From Flavobacterium ginsengisoli (GTDB lineage: Bacteria > Bacteroidota > Bacteroidia > Flavobacteriales > Flavobacteriaceae): a stretch of 64,000 nt of DNA. Within the stretch, counting starts at the first letter, position 1, and every line of letters begins with the position of its first letter. Positions 48,674-60,551 of this stretch are shown here, in pieces. The notes beneath the pieces were generated by a model that was not told the DNA's origin, made no database searches, and was given only the letters and a program-made list of their open reading frames with translations. The position numbers and the translations under genes are program-made. The DNA is taken from assembly GCF_029625315.1 (NCBI RefSeq), contig NZ_CP121110.1:4880501-4944500 (forward strand). Direction: 5' to 3'.

Positions 48674-49705
48674 ATGATTGAATTAAAAAATGTAACCAAA
48701 ACTTTTCATCAGAAAGACAAAATCGTTTCGGCTTTGTCTGATGTCTCTTTGACAGTTCCTGAAGGGAAAATTTTTGGTGTAATTGGAACTTCCGGAGCAG
48801 GAAAAAGTACGCTGATTCGCTGCGTGAATTTGTTGGAAAGACCAACTTCTGGCGAAATTATCGTTGACGGAAAAGCTTTAATGCAGTTATCAAACGCAGA
48901 ATTAGCGATTGAAAGAAGACAAATCGGAATGATTTTTCAGCATTTTAATCTGCTTTCTTCTAGAACTGTTTTTGACAATGTGGCTTTTCCATTAGAATTG
49001 GCTGGAACTTCAAAAAGCGAAATCAAAACACGTGTTTTAGAATTATTGCAATTAGTTGGTTTAGCCGAAAAAGCAAACGATTATCCAGCAAGTCTTTCGG
49101 GCGGACAAAAACAAAGAGTAGCTATTGCAAGAACTTTAGCCAATAATCCGAAAGTACTTTTGTCTGATGAAGCTACAAGCGCACTAGATCCTGCAACTAC
49201 AAGATCGATTTTAAATTTATTGAAAGATATTAACAAACGTCTGAATATTACGGTTTTATTGATTACGCATCAAATGGAAGTTGTAAAATCGATTTGTGAT
49301 GAAGTCGCGGTAATCAGTCATGGAAAATTGATCGAGCAAGGAAGTGTTGGAGAAATCTTCGCAGACCCAAAACATGAATTGACAAAAGAGTTTATTGCTT
49401 CGTCTTTACATATTGATGTTCCTTCTGTTTATCAGGAAAAATTACAGAAAGAAGATAACGGAAACTTGAATCCGTTATTGAAATTAGAAATGACAGGAAA
49501 ATCGGTTAATGAACCGGTTATATCAGAAGTTTCAAGACTTTTTGATACCGATTTCAAAATTGTAAGCGCACAAATGGATCAGGCGGGCGAAGTTAATTTT
49601 GGCGTAATGCTGATTGAACTTTCAGGAAAACGCGAAAATTACACTGCGGCAATTCAGTATTTTAATTCAAAACATATTAAAACAGAAATTATAGGTTATG
49701 TCTGA
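48674..49705 (+). CDS. metN: Methionine ABC importer ATPase
   Basis: A 343-residue ATPase starting at the ATG at 48674 ([11 protein letters not shown]). It shows Walker [10 protein letters not shown], signature LSGGQKQR, Walker [13 protein letters not shown] and H-loop LLITHQ. A C-terminal NIL domain (about 265-343) senses methionine in this family. It energises D/L-methionine uptake. The stop overlaps the metI start by 8 bases. Regulation by the leader peptide and terminator upstream is inferred. Confidence 0.93.
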   Translation: MIELKNVTKTFHQKDKIVSALSDVSLTVPEGKIFGVIGTSGAGKSTLIRCVNLLERPTSGEIIVDGKALMQLSNAELAIERRQIGMIFQHFNLLSSRTVFDNVAFPLELAGTSKSEIKTRVLELLQLVGLAEKANDYPASLSGGQKQRVAIARTLANNPKVLLSDEATSALDPATTRSILNLLKDINKRLNITVLLITHQMEVVKSICDEVAVISHGKLIEQGSVGEIFADPKHELTKEFIASSLHIDVPSVYQEKLQKEDNGNLNPLLKLEMTGKSVNEPVISEVSRLFDTDFKIVSAQMDQAGEVNFGVMLIELSGKRENYTAAIQYFNSKHIKTEIIGYV

Positions 49706-50351
49706 TTCTCTTATAGATTTATTATTAAAAGGAACATGGGAAACCATTGTTATGACTTTTGTATCAGGCTTTTTCGGTTTTTTGTTAGGACTTCCAACTG
49801 GAATTTTATTGTTCTTAACTCGTAAAAATCAAATTCTAGAACAGCCAGTTTTAAACAGAACATTATCGGTTGTGGTGAACGTTTTTCGTTCTATTCCATT
49901 CATTATTTTAATCGTTTGGATGATTCCGTTTACACGCGCCATTGTCGGGACTTCAATTGGTGTGAGTGCGGCTTTGGTTCCATTGAGTATTGGTGCGGCT
50001 CCATTTATTGCTCGATTGGTAGAAAATAGTTTATTAAGTCTTCCGTCAGGATTAATCGAAGCAGCAAGAGCTTTGGGAGCAACTCCTTTGCAAATTGTGT
50101 ACAAAGTATTATTACCAGAAGCTTTGCCTTCGTTAATTAATGCGACTTCAATTACTTTAATTACTCTTGTCGGATATTCTGCAATGGGTGGAGCTGTCGG
50201 AGCAGGAGGTTTAGGACAAGTTGGATACCAGTACGGTTATATTGGTTATGATGCTGTAACAATGAATTCAGTTTTGGCTTTATTGGTCATTTTAGTATTC
50301 GTGATTCAGTTTGCGGGAGATCGATTATCAAAACGATTCGATCATAGATAA
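49698..50351 (+). CDS. metI: Methionine ABC importer permease
   Basis: A 217-residue permease with five transmembrane helices and the EAA loop [20 protein letters not shown] that contacts the ATPase. It shows the family ending [17 protein letters not shown]. It overlaps metN and is followed by metQ. Confidence 0.93.
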   Translation: MSDSLIDLLLKGTWETIVMTFVSGFFGFLLGLPTGILLFLTRKNQILEQPVLNRTLSVVVNVFRSIPFIILIVWMIPFTRAIVGTSIGVSAALVPLSIGAAPFIARLVENSLLSLPSGLIEAARALGATPLQIVYKVLLPEALPSLINATSITLITLVGYSAMGGAVGAGGLGQVGYQYGYIGYDAVTMNSVLALLVILVFVIQFAGDRLSKRFDHR

Positions 50352-50360
50352 GATTTGGTC

Positions 50361-50395
50361 GAAAGTCAAAAGTCGAAAGTCAAAAGTCAAAAGTG
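50361..50395. repeat. Short tandem repeat of a heptamer (RAAAGTC) x5
   Basis: Five adjacent units of GAAAGTC/AAAAGTC(G) fill the metI-metQ gap. The unit matches the phased heptamer at 7488-7544. It may be a slippage-prone microsatellite; a regulatory role is not shown. Confidence 0.6.
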
Positions 50396-50434
50396 AAGTG
50401 TTAGAAGTTAAAATTTAAAAAAGATATAATTATT

Positions 50435-51247
50435 ATGAAAAGAAATATTTTAAAAATAGCTGGAGTTTTGGCTTTGGCGCTTGTTTTATCCAATTGTGGA
50501 AATAAAAAAAATAATGATCCTCATTTTATTAAAGTGGGAGTGGCTTCAGGTCCAGAATTGAAAGTGGCAGAAGCGGCTAAAAAAGTGGCAAAAGAAAAAT
50601 ACGGATTGGAAGTAGAATTAGTTTCTTTCAACGATTATGTGATTCCAAACGAAGCTTTGAGTCAGGGTGATATTGATGCAAATGCTTTTCAGCATAAACC
50701 GTATTTAGATGAACAATCAAAACAACGCGGTTACAAATTGGCCATTATCGGAAAAACGTTTGTGTATCCGATTGCGGCTTATTCTAAAAAAATAAAAAGC
50801 CTTTCTGAATTGAAAAACGAAAGCACGATTATTATTCCAAACGATCCAACAAACGGAGGACGTTCTTTATTGCTTTTACAGAAAAACGGATTATTGAAAT
50901 TGAAAGATGGCGTTGGTTTATTGCCAAAGGTAACTGACATTGTGAGCAATCCTAAAAACTTAAAAATTTTAGAATTAGAAGCGCCTCAATTGCCTCGTGC
51001 ATTAGACGACGAAAATGTTTCTATTGCAATCATCAACAATACTTTCGCTTCTGCAGCAGGATTGGTTCCTTCTCGTGATGCTTTATTTGTGGAAGATAAA
51101 GAGTCGCCTTATGTGAATTTGGTAGTAAGCCGTGAAGACAATAAAAACGAAGAAAAAGTAAAACAGTTTTTACAGGCTTTTCAATCTCCAGAAGTAGAAA
51201 AAGCAGCCGAGCAAGAATTTAAAGGCGGAGCAGTAAAAGGCTGGTAA
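50435..51247 (+). CDS. metQ: Methionine-binding lipoprotein
   Basis: A 270-residue NlpA/MetQ family protein with signal peptide and lipobox VLSNC. It shows KVGVASGPELKVAEAA, FNDYVIPNEALSQGDIDANAFQHKPYLD and ALFVEDKESPYVNLVVSRED, all typical of the family. It captures methionine at the outer face of the inner membrane for MetNI. Confidence 0.93.
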   Translation: MKRNILKIAGVLALALVLSNCGNKKNNDPHFIKVGVASGPELKVAEAAKKVAKEKYGLEVELVSFNDYVIPNEALSQGDIDANAFQHKPYLDEQSKQRGYKLAIIGKTFVYPIAAYSKKIKSLSELKNESTIIIPNDPTNGGRSLLLLQKNGLLKLKDGVGLLPKVTDIVSNPKNLKILELEAPQLPRALDDENVSIAIINNTFASAAGLVPSRDALFVEDKESPYVNLVVSREDNKNEEKVKQFLQAFQSPEVEKAAEQEFKGGAVKGW

Positions 51248-51260
51248 AAGAATGTGATAT

Positions 51261-51317
51261 GTAAAATGTGAGATGTGAAATGTTATGGATTAAGACATTT
51301 CACATCTCACATTTTAC
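51261..51317. terminator. Very long perfect hairpin after metQ
   Basis: Arms 51261-51283 and 51295-51317 are perfectly complementary over 23 bases with an 11-base loop. It is AT-rich and lacks a clean T run, so it may end or protect the metNIQ transcript, or be a dispersed palindromic repeat. Confidence 0.55.
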
Positions 51318-51409
51318 AATTAACAATTATATAAAACAATCTTTTGATTTTGTAAGGCTTACATTTTTTGATTGAACTAAATTTAATGTTCAATTTTAAA
51401 ACAAAAATC

Positions 51410-52189
51410 ATGAGAGCGATTTGGACAGGTTCGGTAAGTTTTGGGTTGATTAATATTCCGATAAAAATGTTTTCGGCTGTAGAGGAAAGCAGTCTAGATA
51501 TGGATATGCTGGATGCGAAAGATCATGCTAATATCAAATTTAAGCGTGTTAATGAAAATACGGGCAAAGAAGTAGATTACGCCAATATCGTAAAAGGATA
51601 TAATTTGGATGGTAAATATATTATTCTGGAAGATTCTGATTTTGAAGCCGCAGATGCCATTAAAACCAAAACAATTGATATTGAAAGTTTTGCTTTCGAA
51701 AAAGAAATCCAAAGTATTTATTACGAACAGCCCTATTATCTCGAACCAGACAAAGGCGCAATGAATGCCTACGGATTGCTTCGCGATGCGCTTGAAGCTT
51801 CAGGAAAAGTAGGCATTACAAGATTTGTACTGCGAAATAAAGAAAGCCTAGCAATTTTAAAACCGTACAAAAATGTGATTGTTTTAAACCGAATTCGGTT
51901 TGAACAGGAAATTAGAAGTACGAGCGAATTGAAGCTGCCGCCAATGTCCAAAAAAGCGACAAAAGAAATGGATATGGCAGAAAAACTGATAGATCAGCTA
52001 ACAGAGAAGTTTGATATTTCTGGGTTTAAAGATGAATATACAGCCAAGCTTTTGGATATCATTAAAAAGAAAGCAAAAGGAAAACCACAGAAAGCAGCTC
52101 CAAAACTAAAAGTGGTACACAAACAAAGCGACGATTTAATGGAAATGCTAAAAGCAAGTTTAGAAAATAAAAAGAAAAAATCTTCTTAA
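51410..52189 (+). CDS. ku: Ku protein (non-homologous end joining)
   Basis: A 259-residue bacterial Ku from the ATG at 51410. The start [19 protein letters not shown] is the family signature; the core beta-barrel follows ([27 protein letters not shown]), then a basic C-terminal tail rich in Lys. It forms a ring on broken DNA ends and recruits LigD, whose gene is convergent and overlaps by 4 bases. Confidence 0.93.
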   Translation: MRAIWTGSVSFGLINIPIKMFSAVEESSLDMDMLDAKDHANIKFKRVNENTGKEVDYANIVKGYNLDGKYIILEDSDFEAADAIKTKTIDIESFAFEKEIQSIYYEQPYYLEPDKGAMNAYGLLRDALEASGKVGITRFVLRNKESLAILKPYKNVIVLNRIRFEQEIRSTSELKLPPMSKKATKEMDMAEKLIDQLTEKFDISGFKDEYTAKLLDIIKKKAKGKPQKAAPKLKVVHKQSDDLMEMLKASLENKKKKSS

Positions 52190-54750
52190 CTGTTTTGACT
52201 ATTTTCCAGTTTGTGAATAATCTTTTTAATATTGGCGCCTTTAGATAAAACGGGTTTCCATAAATCGCCTTTTTTCTCAAATCGCTTTAATACATTTTTG
52301 ATGGTAAATTGCGATGGATGCAGTTTATCATTTACCTCACTCCATTCTAAAGGCGTAGAAACTGTAGCGCCAGGTTTTGGACGAACAGAATACGGCGCCG
52401 CCAAAGTTTGTCCGCGTCGGTTTTGTAAAAAATCGATATATAATTTGTTGTTTCTCTTTTTAATGCTTCTATCAACCGTCGTGATATCAGGAAGTCTGGA
52501 TTGCACTTCTTTGGCAATCAATTCACTTAGAATTTTTATAGAATCATAATCGTATTGCGCTCCAAGCGGAATATAAATATGAAGTCCAGAAGCGCCCGAA
52601 GTTTTACAGAGGCATTCGGTTTCCAATTCGTCTAAAACTTCTTTTACAACCAAGGCCGTCTGAACCACTTGTTTAAAATCGTCTTTGGCGGGATCTAAAT
52701 CAATTACGAGCCAATCTGGATTCTGAATATGTTTGATGGTCGAGTTCCACGGATTCATTTCGATACAGCCTAAATTGGCCATATAAAGTAGCGTTTCTTT
52801 ATTATTGCAGATCAGATAATCAATATCGGCATTGTTGGATTCTGAGAAGATTTTTTTGGTTTTAAGCCATTTCGGAATTTTATCAACATCAACATCTTTC
52901 TGATAAAAACTAGGAGAATCAATTCCGTTCGGGAAACGATTCATCGATTCTGGGCGGTCTTTTAAATAGGGCAAAATCAGTTCTGAAACTTCATTATAAT
53001 ATTGCACAATATCGCCTTTTGTAATCTTATCTTTTGGAAAATAAATTTTATTCTGATTAGTGAGATGTAAAGTCGTTTTACCAATTTTTAGATCATAATC
53101 ATTTTCGGCTTTATGTTTATTTAAGTGTCCCATTTCAATTAAATTAGAATCTTTATTACTATTGTTATTTCCATTCTCATTGCCATTAAAATTAACTTCA
53201 TCGGCCTTTTTATCAATCCTTAATCCAAGATAAACTGGATGTCTTAAATGTTGCTCTTGCGTCCATTCTGAAAATTTCACCTGACATACAAGTTTTGGTT
53301 TTATCCATTGAATTGGGTCGTGCAAAGGAACTTTTTCATCAAGCGGAGATTTTTCAATAAAATACGGTTTTAGTTTAGTGTATAATTCTTTAAGGATTGC
53401 TTCTGTAAAACCAGTTCCGCATTTGCCAATATAGTGCAGCTTTTTGCCATCATATTGGCCAAGTAAAAGAGCGCCAAAATACTTTCTCGAATTTTTAGGT
53501 TCCGTGATTCCAATAATAATTGCTTCTTCTTCATTGGCGGTTTTTATTTTAAGCCAGTTGGAACTTCTTCTATTTACAGTATAAGTGCTATCAGATTTTT
53601 TGGCAATGATTCCTTCTGTTTTGTTTTTAACCGCTTTTTCAAATTGTTGTATTCCGTCGCCAACGGTATGTTCAGAATAAAAAACATTCGAAAAAGAATA
53701 CTTATTGAAGAGAATTTTCAACAGTTCTTTTCGTTCCAGAAGCGATAATTCGGTAATTAGATTTCCATCCAAATTCAATAAATCAAAAACATAATACTTA
53801 AGATTTCCAATCCCAGTTTTCATATAGTTTTGAAGCGACTGGAAATCGGCTTTACCAGCATCATTTTCCACGACAACTTCGCCATCGAAAACTACATTAT
53901 GATCTATTTGTTGTAATTCTTCGGCGATTGGTTTGAAATTATCAGTAAAAGAAAGCTGATTCCTGCTGAATAAATCTGCCTGCTGCGCATTAATGACAGC
54001 AATCGTCCTATAGCCATCGTATTTATTTTCGAAAATCCATTCTTCATTATCAAAAGGTTTTTCTCGTAAGCTGGCTAGCATGGGTTTTAGAAATTCAGCT
54101 TTTTCGGTTTTTGGATTGGTCTTTTTTTTTACAGCTTTTTTCTCAGCCGTTTTTTCTTCTGTTTTTGAAGCCTGTTTTTCAGATTTTGCTATCAGCTGTT
54201 CCAAACTTCTTTTAGAAATAACCGATTTGTCTTTTTCTAAAATATCTTCGGTAGAAGTATATTGATCTTTTTTCTTGATTAAAAGCCAGGCATTTTCCTG
54301 TTTTCCTTGAAGTTTCACTAGAGAAAATTCGCCTTTCAGTTTTTTGCCTTTTAAAACAAAACTCAAACGGCCTTTTTCGAGATCACTCAGCAATTGTTTT
54401 TCGTCCGAAGCTGTTTTTTCATCAGAAGTATACGTTCCGTTATCCCAAACAATTACATTTCCAGCACCATAGTTTCCTTCTGGAATTGTGCCTTCAAAAT
54501 CCTTATAGCTGTATGGATGATCTTCGACCATCATGGCTAGACGTTTTACCTCAGGATCCATTGACGGACCTTTTGGCACTGCCCAGCTTTTTAAAACACC
54601 ATCCATTTCTAACCTAAAATCGTAATGTAGATGCGATGCAGCATGCTTCTGCACGACAAAAATCAGTTCGTCTTCCGATTTCTCCACTTTGCCTTTAGGT
54701 TCTCTAGTTTGTTTAAAATCTCTTTTTTGGTTGTATTTAGACAGTGACAT
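52186..54750 (-). CDS. ligD: Multifunctional DNA ligase D
   Basis: An 854-residue protein with domains in the order phosphoesterase, ligase, polymerase. The phosphoesterase (about 25-150) shows [15 protein letters not shown]. The ligase (about 220-540) shows [12 protein letters not shown] with the AMP-accepting Lys, FDGEVVV and [10 protein letters not shown]. The polymerase/primase (about 570-840) shows [11 protein letters not shown] and [12 protein letters not shown]. It seals double-strand breaks with Ku. A Lys/Glu-rich linker (about 195-220) joins the first two domains. Its start lies inside the preceding small membrane protein gene. Confidence 0.93.
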   Translation of the reverse strand: MSLSKYNQKRDFKQTREPKGKVEKSEDELIFVVQKHAASHLHYDFRLEMDGVLKSWAVPKGPSMDPEVKRLAMMVEDHPYSYKDFEGTIPEGNYGAGNVIVWDNGTYTSDEKTASDEKQLLSDLEKGRLSFVLKGKKLKGEFSLVKLQGKQENAWLLIKKKDQYTSTEDILEKDKSVISKRSLEQLIAKSEKQASKTEEKTAEKKAVKKKTNPKTEKAEFLKPMLASLREKPFDNEEWIFENKYDGYRTIAVINAQQADLFSRNQLSFTDNFKPIAEELQQIDHNVVFDGEVVVENDAGKADFQSLQNYMKTGIGNLKYYVFDLLNLDGNLITELSLLERKELLKILFNKYSFSNVFYSEHTVGDGIQQFEKAVKNKTEGIIAKKSDSTYTVNRRSSNWLKIKTANEEEAIIIGITEPKNSRKYFGALLLGQYDGKKLHYIGKCGTGFTEAILKELYTKLKPYFIEKSPLDEKVPLHDPIQWIKPKLVCQVKFSEWTQEQHLRHPVYLGLRIDKKADEVNFNGNENGNNNSNKDSNLIEMGHLNKHKAENDYDLKIGKTTLHLTNQNKIYFPKDKITKGDIVQYYNEVSELILPYLKDRPESMNRFPNGIDSPSFYQKDVDVDKIPKWLKTKKIFSESNNADIDYLICNNKETLLYMANLGCIEMNPWNSTIKHIQNPDWLVIDLDPAKDDFKQVVQTALVVKEVLDELETECLCKTSGASGLHIYIPLGAQYDYDSIKILSELIAKEVQSRLPDITTVDRSIKKRNNKLYIDFLQNRRGQTLAAPYSVRPKPGATVSTPLEWSEVNDKLHPSQFTIKNVLKRFEKKGDLWKPVLSKGANIKKIIHKLENSQNS

Positions 54751-55036
54751 AAGTTTTCAAAAGAATTAAAGTGGTTAATGATATAGAGTAAAGCGTCGTT
54801 GCTGTGACAGCAAAAATAATATGGGCAAAGAACAGCTGAATATAATAACCTTTAAAATCAATTGGGGGTTGATGATCGGTCATTTTAAATATGATAATCC
54901 AGCTGAGTATGCCAATTACACCACTGATAACTCCTAGTAGGAGAGCATTGAGTGGAGAAACTGGTAATATATTCTTTACCCATACTATTTTGATATTCCA
55001 TAACATTAGAAGATCAATTATAACATAAAAATTCAA
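54737..55036 (-). CDS. Small membrane protein of unknown family
   Basis: A 99-residue protein with two or three transmembrane helices (about 30-52, 66-88 and an N-terminal hydrophobic stretch). No family is recognised. Its 3' end overlaps the ligD start by 14 bases on the same strand, so the two are co-expressed, but a role in repair is not implied by sequence. Confidence 0.5.
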   Translation of the reverse strand: MNFYVIIDLLMLWNIKIVWVKNILPVSPLNALLLGVISGVIGILSWIIIFKMTDHQPPIDFKGYYIQLFFAHIIFAVTATTLYSISLTTLILLKTYVTV

Positions 55037-55288
55037 TAAGTCTTTTTTGAATTAAAACTTTATTTCAAAGTTACTTTCAAAAAGGTTTTTTCTGTTATAG
55101 GATTAAATTTAGCGCTTATATAATTATAAGTAAAATATTGATTTTCATATATGTTATAATTTGAATGTTATAATCCTTAAGCTGAATTGTATAAGTTTTA
55201 ACTTGAAAAGCGATCTAACTTTGTTAGCCTATTGTTTGAGAAATACCTCACAAGCTTCATTGAATGATAAATGTAAAATCAACAGAAA

Positions 55289-57433
55289 ATGAAAAATTCA
55301 AAAAAAACAAATCAAGACAATTCTGATGGAAAACAGAACGATTTAGAACAGAATAAATCAAATGCCGAGAACGAATTTTTAACCACCAACCAAGGCGTTA
55401 AAATAAACGATAATAACAATTCTTTAAAGTCAGGAGAAAGAGGCCCTTCTCTTTTAGAAGATTTCATATTACGAGAAAAAATTACCCATTTTGATCACGA
55501 AAGAATTCCAGAACGCATTGTTCATGCACGAGGTTCGGGAGCGCATGGTTATTTTGAATTGTACAATAGCATGGAAAAATATACAAAAGCAGGCTTCTTA
55601 AACGATAAGAGTATTAAAACACCAGTTTTTGTTCGATTCTCGACTGTTGCTGGTTCTAGAGGATCTACTGATTTAGCTCGTGATGTTCGAGGTTTTGCTG
55701 TTAAATTTTATACGCAGGAAGGTATTTTTGATTTGGTCGGAAATAATATGCCTGTATTTTTTATTCAGGATGCCATGAAATTTCCAGACTTGATTCATGC
55801 TGTTAAAGCAGAACCGCACAATGAAATTCCACAGGCTGCTTCGGCACATGATACCTTTTGGGATTTTATTTCGCTAATGCCAGAATCGATGCACATGATT
55901 ATGTGGGTAATGAGCGACAGGGCGATTCCAAGAAGTTTAAGAATGATGGAAGGTTTTGGAGTGCATACTTTTAGATTTATTAATGAGAAAAATGAATCGC
56001 ATTTTGTAAAATTTCATTGGAAACCAAAATTAGGCACCCACGGAGTTGCTTGGGATGAAGCACAGAAAATATCAGGAAAAAATTCAGATTTTCATAAACA
56101 GGATTTATGGGAAGCTATAGAAGCAGGAAATTTTCCAGAATGGGAATTAGGGGTTCAGATTATTCCTGAAAGCGACGAACATAAATTTGATTTTGATTTG
56201 CTTGATCCAACCAAATTAGTTCCAGAAGAATTGGTTCCTGTAACGATTGTCGGAAAAATGGTTTTGAATAAAAATCCAGATAACTTTTTTGCAGAAACAG
56301 AACAGGTGGCTTTTCACCCAGGACATATTGTTCCAGGAATTGATTTTTCAAATGATCCTTTATTGCAAGGAAGATTGTTTTCGTATACCGATACGCAATT
56401 ATCAAGATTAGGAAGTCCAAACTTTCACGAAATTCCAATTAATAGAGCCATTGCGCCAATGCACAATAATCAGCGTGATGGACACATGCGTCAGGAAATT
56501 GCAAAAGGTAAAGTGAGTTATCATCCAAATTCTTTAGGAGGCGGATGCCCATTTCAAGCCAAAATGGATCAGGGCGGATTTGTAAGTTTTAATGAACGAG
56601 TAGATGCTCATAAAGTGCGAGAAAGAAGTAAAAGCTTTTCAGATCATTTTAGTCAGGCGGCGCTTTTTTACAACAGCCAAACGCCTATAGAACAAGATCA
56701 TATTGCCAGTGCTTTGTCTTTTGAATTGGGAAAAGTAGAAACGGTTTCGATTAGAGAAAGAATGCTCGGACTTTTAAATCAGGTAAATACTGATTTAGCA
56801 TCAAAGGTTGCTAAAAATTTAGGAATTCCAGTTCCGAAAAATATTGAAAGACCAATAAATCATGGGGTAGGAGCAGATGATGAAGGAAATCAAGAACCGT
56901 CAAAAGTAAAACCGAACGTAGGCAGTTCAGATGCTTTGAGTATGCTTAAAAATCCAACCATTTCCAATACAATTGCAACTCGACAAATAGCTTTTTTATG
57001 TACTGACGGCGTAAGTGCAGATTCAATAAAAGTAATGAAAACGGCTTTGCAAAATGTAGGAGCAAAAGCCGTTATTATAGCACCGCATCTAGGAACTATT
57101 GTTTCTGCAGAAGGAACAGAAATTCCAGTAGATCAGACATATAAAATTGCTGCATCAGTACTTTTTGATGGCGTCTTTATTCCAAGTGGAAAAGGAATTG
57201 CAAATCTTTCGAAAATAAAAGAAGTAAAAGAGTTTTTAAATGATTCGTATCATCACTGTAAATTTATTGCGGCTGAAGCCGAAGGAGTACAGGTCTTAAA
57301 AAATAACAGTGATATAAAATCTAAAGACCCTGGAGTTTTGACAAGTGAAAATGGGGCAGACAAATTGCTAGCTACTTCGTTTATAAAAGCTTTGGGAAGA
57401 CATCGTTTTTGGGAAAGAGAAAAAAGTCTGTAA
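55289..57433 (+). CDS. katE: Large-subunit monofunctional catalase (KatE/HPII type)
   Basis: A 714-residue catalase with a C-terminal DJ-1/PfpI-like domain (about 560-700). The catalytic His is in [15 protein letters not shown], the distal Asn in DLVGNNMP and the proximal heme Tyr in [20 protein letters not shown]. The charged N-terminal 50 residues are low complexity, as in other HPII enzymes. It destroys hydrogen peroxide. It lies divergent from the Ku/LigD region, consistent with a stress-survival cluster. Confidence 0.93.
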   Translation: MKNSKKTNQDNSDGKQNDLEQNKSNAENEFLTTNQGVKINDNNNSLKSGERGPSLLEDFILREKITHFDHERIPERIVHARGSGAHGYFELYNSMEKYTKAGFLNDKSIKTPVFVRFSTVAGSRGSTDLARDVRGFAVKFYTQEGIFDLVGNNMPVFFIQDAMKFPDLIHAVKAEPHNEIPQAASAHDTFWDFISLMPESMHMIMWVMSDRAIPRSLRMMEGFGVHTFRFINEKNESHFVKFHWKPKLGTHGVAWDEAQKISGKNSDFHKQDLWEAIEAGNFPEWELGVQIIPESDEHKFDFDLLDPTKLVPEELVPVTIVGKMVLNKNPDNFFAETEQVAFHPGHIVPGIDFSNDPLLQGRLFSYTDTQLSRLGSPNFHEIPINRAIAPMHNNQRDGHMRQEIAKGKVSYHPNSLGGGCPFQAKMDQGGFVSFNERVDAHKVRERSKSFSDHFSQAALFYNSQTPIEQDHIASALSFELGKVETVSIRERMLGLLNQVNTDLASKVAKNLGIPVPKNIERPINHGVGADDEGNQEPSKVKPNVGSSDALSMLKNPTISNTIATRQIAFLCTDGVSADSIKVMKTALQNVGAKAVIIAPHLGTIVSAEGTEIPVDQTYKIAASVLFDGVFIPSGKGIANLSKIKEVKEFLNDSYHHCKFIAAEAEGVQVLKNNSDIKSKDPGVLTSENGADKLLATSFIKALGRHRFWEREKSL

Positions 57434-57440
57434 TAAAATG

Positions 57441-57475
57441 AAAATGGCTGTCTTTTGCGACAGCCATTTTTTTTA
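57441..57475. terminator. Rho-independent terminator after katE
   Basis: The stem AAAATGGCTGTC/GACAGCCATTTT with eight T residues lies 10 bases past the catalase stop. Confidence 0.9.
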
Positions 57476-57564
57476 GAATAAAACAATTATTCTGTGCACA
57501 TTTATATTCCAATATAACCCATGGTTGAAACCACGCGCTATGTTTTGTTTTATGGATTGAAAAA

Positions 57565-59054
57565 TTATTTCTCTAGAATTATTTCCAAACTCTCACTCAA
57601 AATAGAAACGGCTTTTTCCATTTCTTCTTTTTCCAAATGCCCAAATCCTAAACGTGTCGCGGTGAGGTTTTTGCTTTGATATAAAATGGTTTTTGGCAGA
57701 AACAAACCATGTTTAGAACATTCTTTTTGAAACTGAATCAGATTAAAATGATCTAGCCATTCGACCCAAATTGCCAATCCTCTTGGAGGTACTTTAAACT
57801 TGATTTTGCCTTTCAGTTTTTCATTAAGAATTGAAACAAAATAATCGCGACGTTCTTTATAGATTTTTTTATTTTTCTTTGAAAGACGGTGCACTTCGCC
57901 TTCAGTAATCCATTCGGTAAGAACTTGTTCTTTTATGACATCAATTCTGGGTTCTAAGATGTTTTGATGCTTTTCGAGTTCTTTGATAAATTCGGCAGGT
58001 GCGGCGACAAAACCGTAGCTAAAACCAGATGGTAGTGATTTTCCGAAAGAACCAATATAAACTACTTTCTGATTTGAGTCAAAAGCAGCCAATGGCAAAA
58101 CAGGATTATTATCATAATGAAATTCAAAATCGTAATCGTCTTCCAAAATCACAAACCCGTATTGATTGGCCAATTCCAGCACTTCGATTCTTTTTTTAGC
58201 GCTAAGCGAAATAGTGGTTGGATAATGATAATTGGATGTCAAATATAAAACCCTGATTTTGGTTGTTTCGCAGATTTCTTTTAGCTTTTTGGTGTCAATT
58301 CCATCTTCATTTACCGGAATAGAAATGATCTGCGCTCCCGTATTGGTCAGCGTCATGTTTGACATATAATATCCGGCGAAGCTACGATGACTTTATCGCC
58401 TGGAGTAATAAGCACTTTTGTAACCAGATACAAAGCGATTTCGTGACTGCTTGTTGTAAGAAGGTTAGAAGTCGAAATACGAATTCCACGGGTAAGATTG
58501 AGATAATTGGAAAAATGAGTTTTAAAATTCGAATGCGAACGAAGTTCTATCTGTTCGTAAGTTTTAGAGGTTTTTCGTCTTTTTAATTTCGAAACATATA
58601 ATCTGGCCAAAACATCGGTTTGAACCAATCGCAAATCGGGCATTCCGTCATTAAATTGATATGGCAAATTGCTAATTTCAATCGGACTTTCAAGAATAGT
58701 AGAACGCTGAAAACTAAAGCCGATATTATCTGAAGTGGTATTTTGTTCTTTCGAAATACTAAATTCAGCTTTGTTTTTTTGTTTTTGCTGAGATAAAATG
58801 AAAGTTCCTTTGTTGGGAAGTGTTTCAATCCAACCTTGTGATTCTAAATCCTGAAAGGCTTTGATTAAAGTGTTTCGGTTAACAGAAAGCACTTTACATA
58901 AAATTCTAGTACCGGGAAGTTTGGTACCTTCGGGAAGAAAACCTGTTTGTATGGCTTTGATAAATTCAAAAACAAGCTGTAAGTAAATAGCAGTGCTTTC
59001 TTCTGGTTTAAGCTGAATAAAGCTTTTAAAAGGAATTTCAACCGGACTATCCAT
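57565..59054 (-). CDS. MocR-type GntR regulator with aminotransferase domain (one consensus indel)
   Basis: Two pieces join into about 496 residues. The GntR winged helix (about 20-90; GTKLPGTRILCKVLSVNRN) is followed by the fold-type I aminotransferase domain (LTTSSHEIALYL, VILEDDYDFEF and the PLP Lys in YIGSFGKSLPSGFSYG). The break near 58375 needs one extra base between CC and GGA to restore the VASPGYYMSN motif. It is a paralogue of the gene at 18248-19657. Its target gene is not obvious; the adjacent DUF5009 gene starts further upstream and is on the same strand. Confidence 0.82.
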
Positions 59055-59200
59055 AATTTATAAACTGACACTTTTGTTGGTACGGCAAGATACTGCTTTT
59101 CTTAAAATTTTCAAGAAAAAAGAAAAGTGATCTTTACATAAGTGCTAGAACGATGACCAAATCAAACTATTAAGTCCGGCTAAAATATTATTTAACCGAC

Positions 59201-60471
59201 TTACACTTTAAAAATCAGTTTCTTTTTGTAGAAAATCCATAAGATAAACGACCAGAAAACAGCATAAGATAAAGCATAAGCGAGTGATGCATTTAATGGG
59301 TTTTCAAAACAAGGAACAATTCCGTGGTTATATATATACGCTTGAAGTCCAATTTCTTCTCCGGCTTTTTCAGGGTCGGCTACTTTTATACCGCTTAGAA
59401 CTCTCGGAATTATTCCAGAAAAGAAAAATACGATCATTGGGTTTACACCCCAGATCAGGAATAATTTAGTCCATTTTTTATGTCCTTTAATATCGATTAT
59501 ATAGTACAAAAGCGTTAAACATAATGTTGCAATTCCGGCTGTGTATAAAACATAAGAACTTGTCCAGAGCGATTTGTTAATAGGGAAGAAGATGTTCCAA
59601 ATTAAACCTCCAATTACTAAACCAGTTCCTGCAATGGCGGTCTTTTTTACGATTTCCATTTTATCGACAGATAAATTTAACAGCTGACCAATGTACATTC
59701 CTAAAATTCCAGTTCCAATGGCTGGCAAAGTGCTTAAGATTCCTTCTGGATCCCAAGTTTTAGATGAAGCCCATAAATGTCCGTTTAGAAGTGTATCGTC
59801 TATCCAAGCGGCAAGATTGGTTCCTTTGTCGAAATTGGCAGGACCAAATCCAGGAACGGGAACAAAAGCCATTACAAGCCAATATCCAATTAAAAGCGTG
59901 GCTAAAACTAAAAGCTGTGTTTTTAAATTAGTTTTTAAATACAAAATAGAAGTAAAGAAATACACAATGGCAATTCGTTGTAAAACACCCGAATTCGGGT
60001 ATCTTCAAAATGCTCCAAACCGCTAAATGATAGTGAAATCAAAATTAGAAATACTCCAACGGCAAGAATGGTTTTTACTTTCATTGAAAAGTTTCCTAAA
60101 AGGGCATAAGCAATCGCAAAAGCAATTAGCAATCTTACTCCTAATAGAGGAATGCCTTCTAAACCAAATAAATGGATTCTGCTGAAAACACTTAAAAACA
60201 ACCCTAAACAGAAGATTCGCAAAGAACGAACTAAAATTTTATTGAAAACACTTCCGTCAAAATGTTTCACAGGCATTGCAAATGGAATAGCCGTTCCCAT
60301 AATAAAAACAAAAAACGGGAAAACTAAGTCAGTAGGCGTACAGCCATGCCATTCAGCATGTTCTAAAGGCGGATAAATAGATGACCAGCTTCCCGGATTA
60401 TTGACAATCGTCATTAAGAGAATGGTAAATCCTCTGAAGACATCGAGTGAGGTTAAACGTTCTTTTGTCAT
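59201..60471 (-). CDS. DUF5009 / HGSNAT-like membrane acyltransferase (one consensus indel)
   Basis: The corrected protein is about 423 residues with ten or more transmembrane helices. It opens with [20 protein letters not shown] and carries [14 protein letters not shown], the signature of the heparan-alpha-glucosaminide N-acetyltransferase-like family. The break at about 59995 needs one C restored (CCGGGT) to give [16 protein letters not shown]. In Bacteroidota it commonly accompanies GH3-type N-acetylglucosaminidases. Here it lies 80 bases downstream of one, pointing to cell-wall amino-sugar handling; the acceptor is not known. Confidence 0.82.
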
Positions 60472-60551
60472 TGGGTTTATTTTTTTTGGTTGTTAGATTT
60501 TTTTTAGATGAAAGATGCAAGAAGAAAGATTCTTTGGACTTTGCTTTCAGT

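Noticed and set aside
50358..50400. CRISPR-like array
   Set aside because: The units are seven bases long and adjacent, without spacers; this is a microsatellite.
38508..57360. Every GCAGAC as a damaged GCAGC
   Set aside because: Several GCAGAC occurrences (for example near 38510, 41011, 41680, 49361 and 57356) are in frame and give conserved residues, so only those that break a frame were counted.
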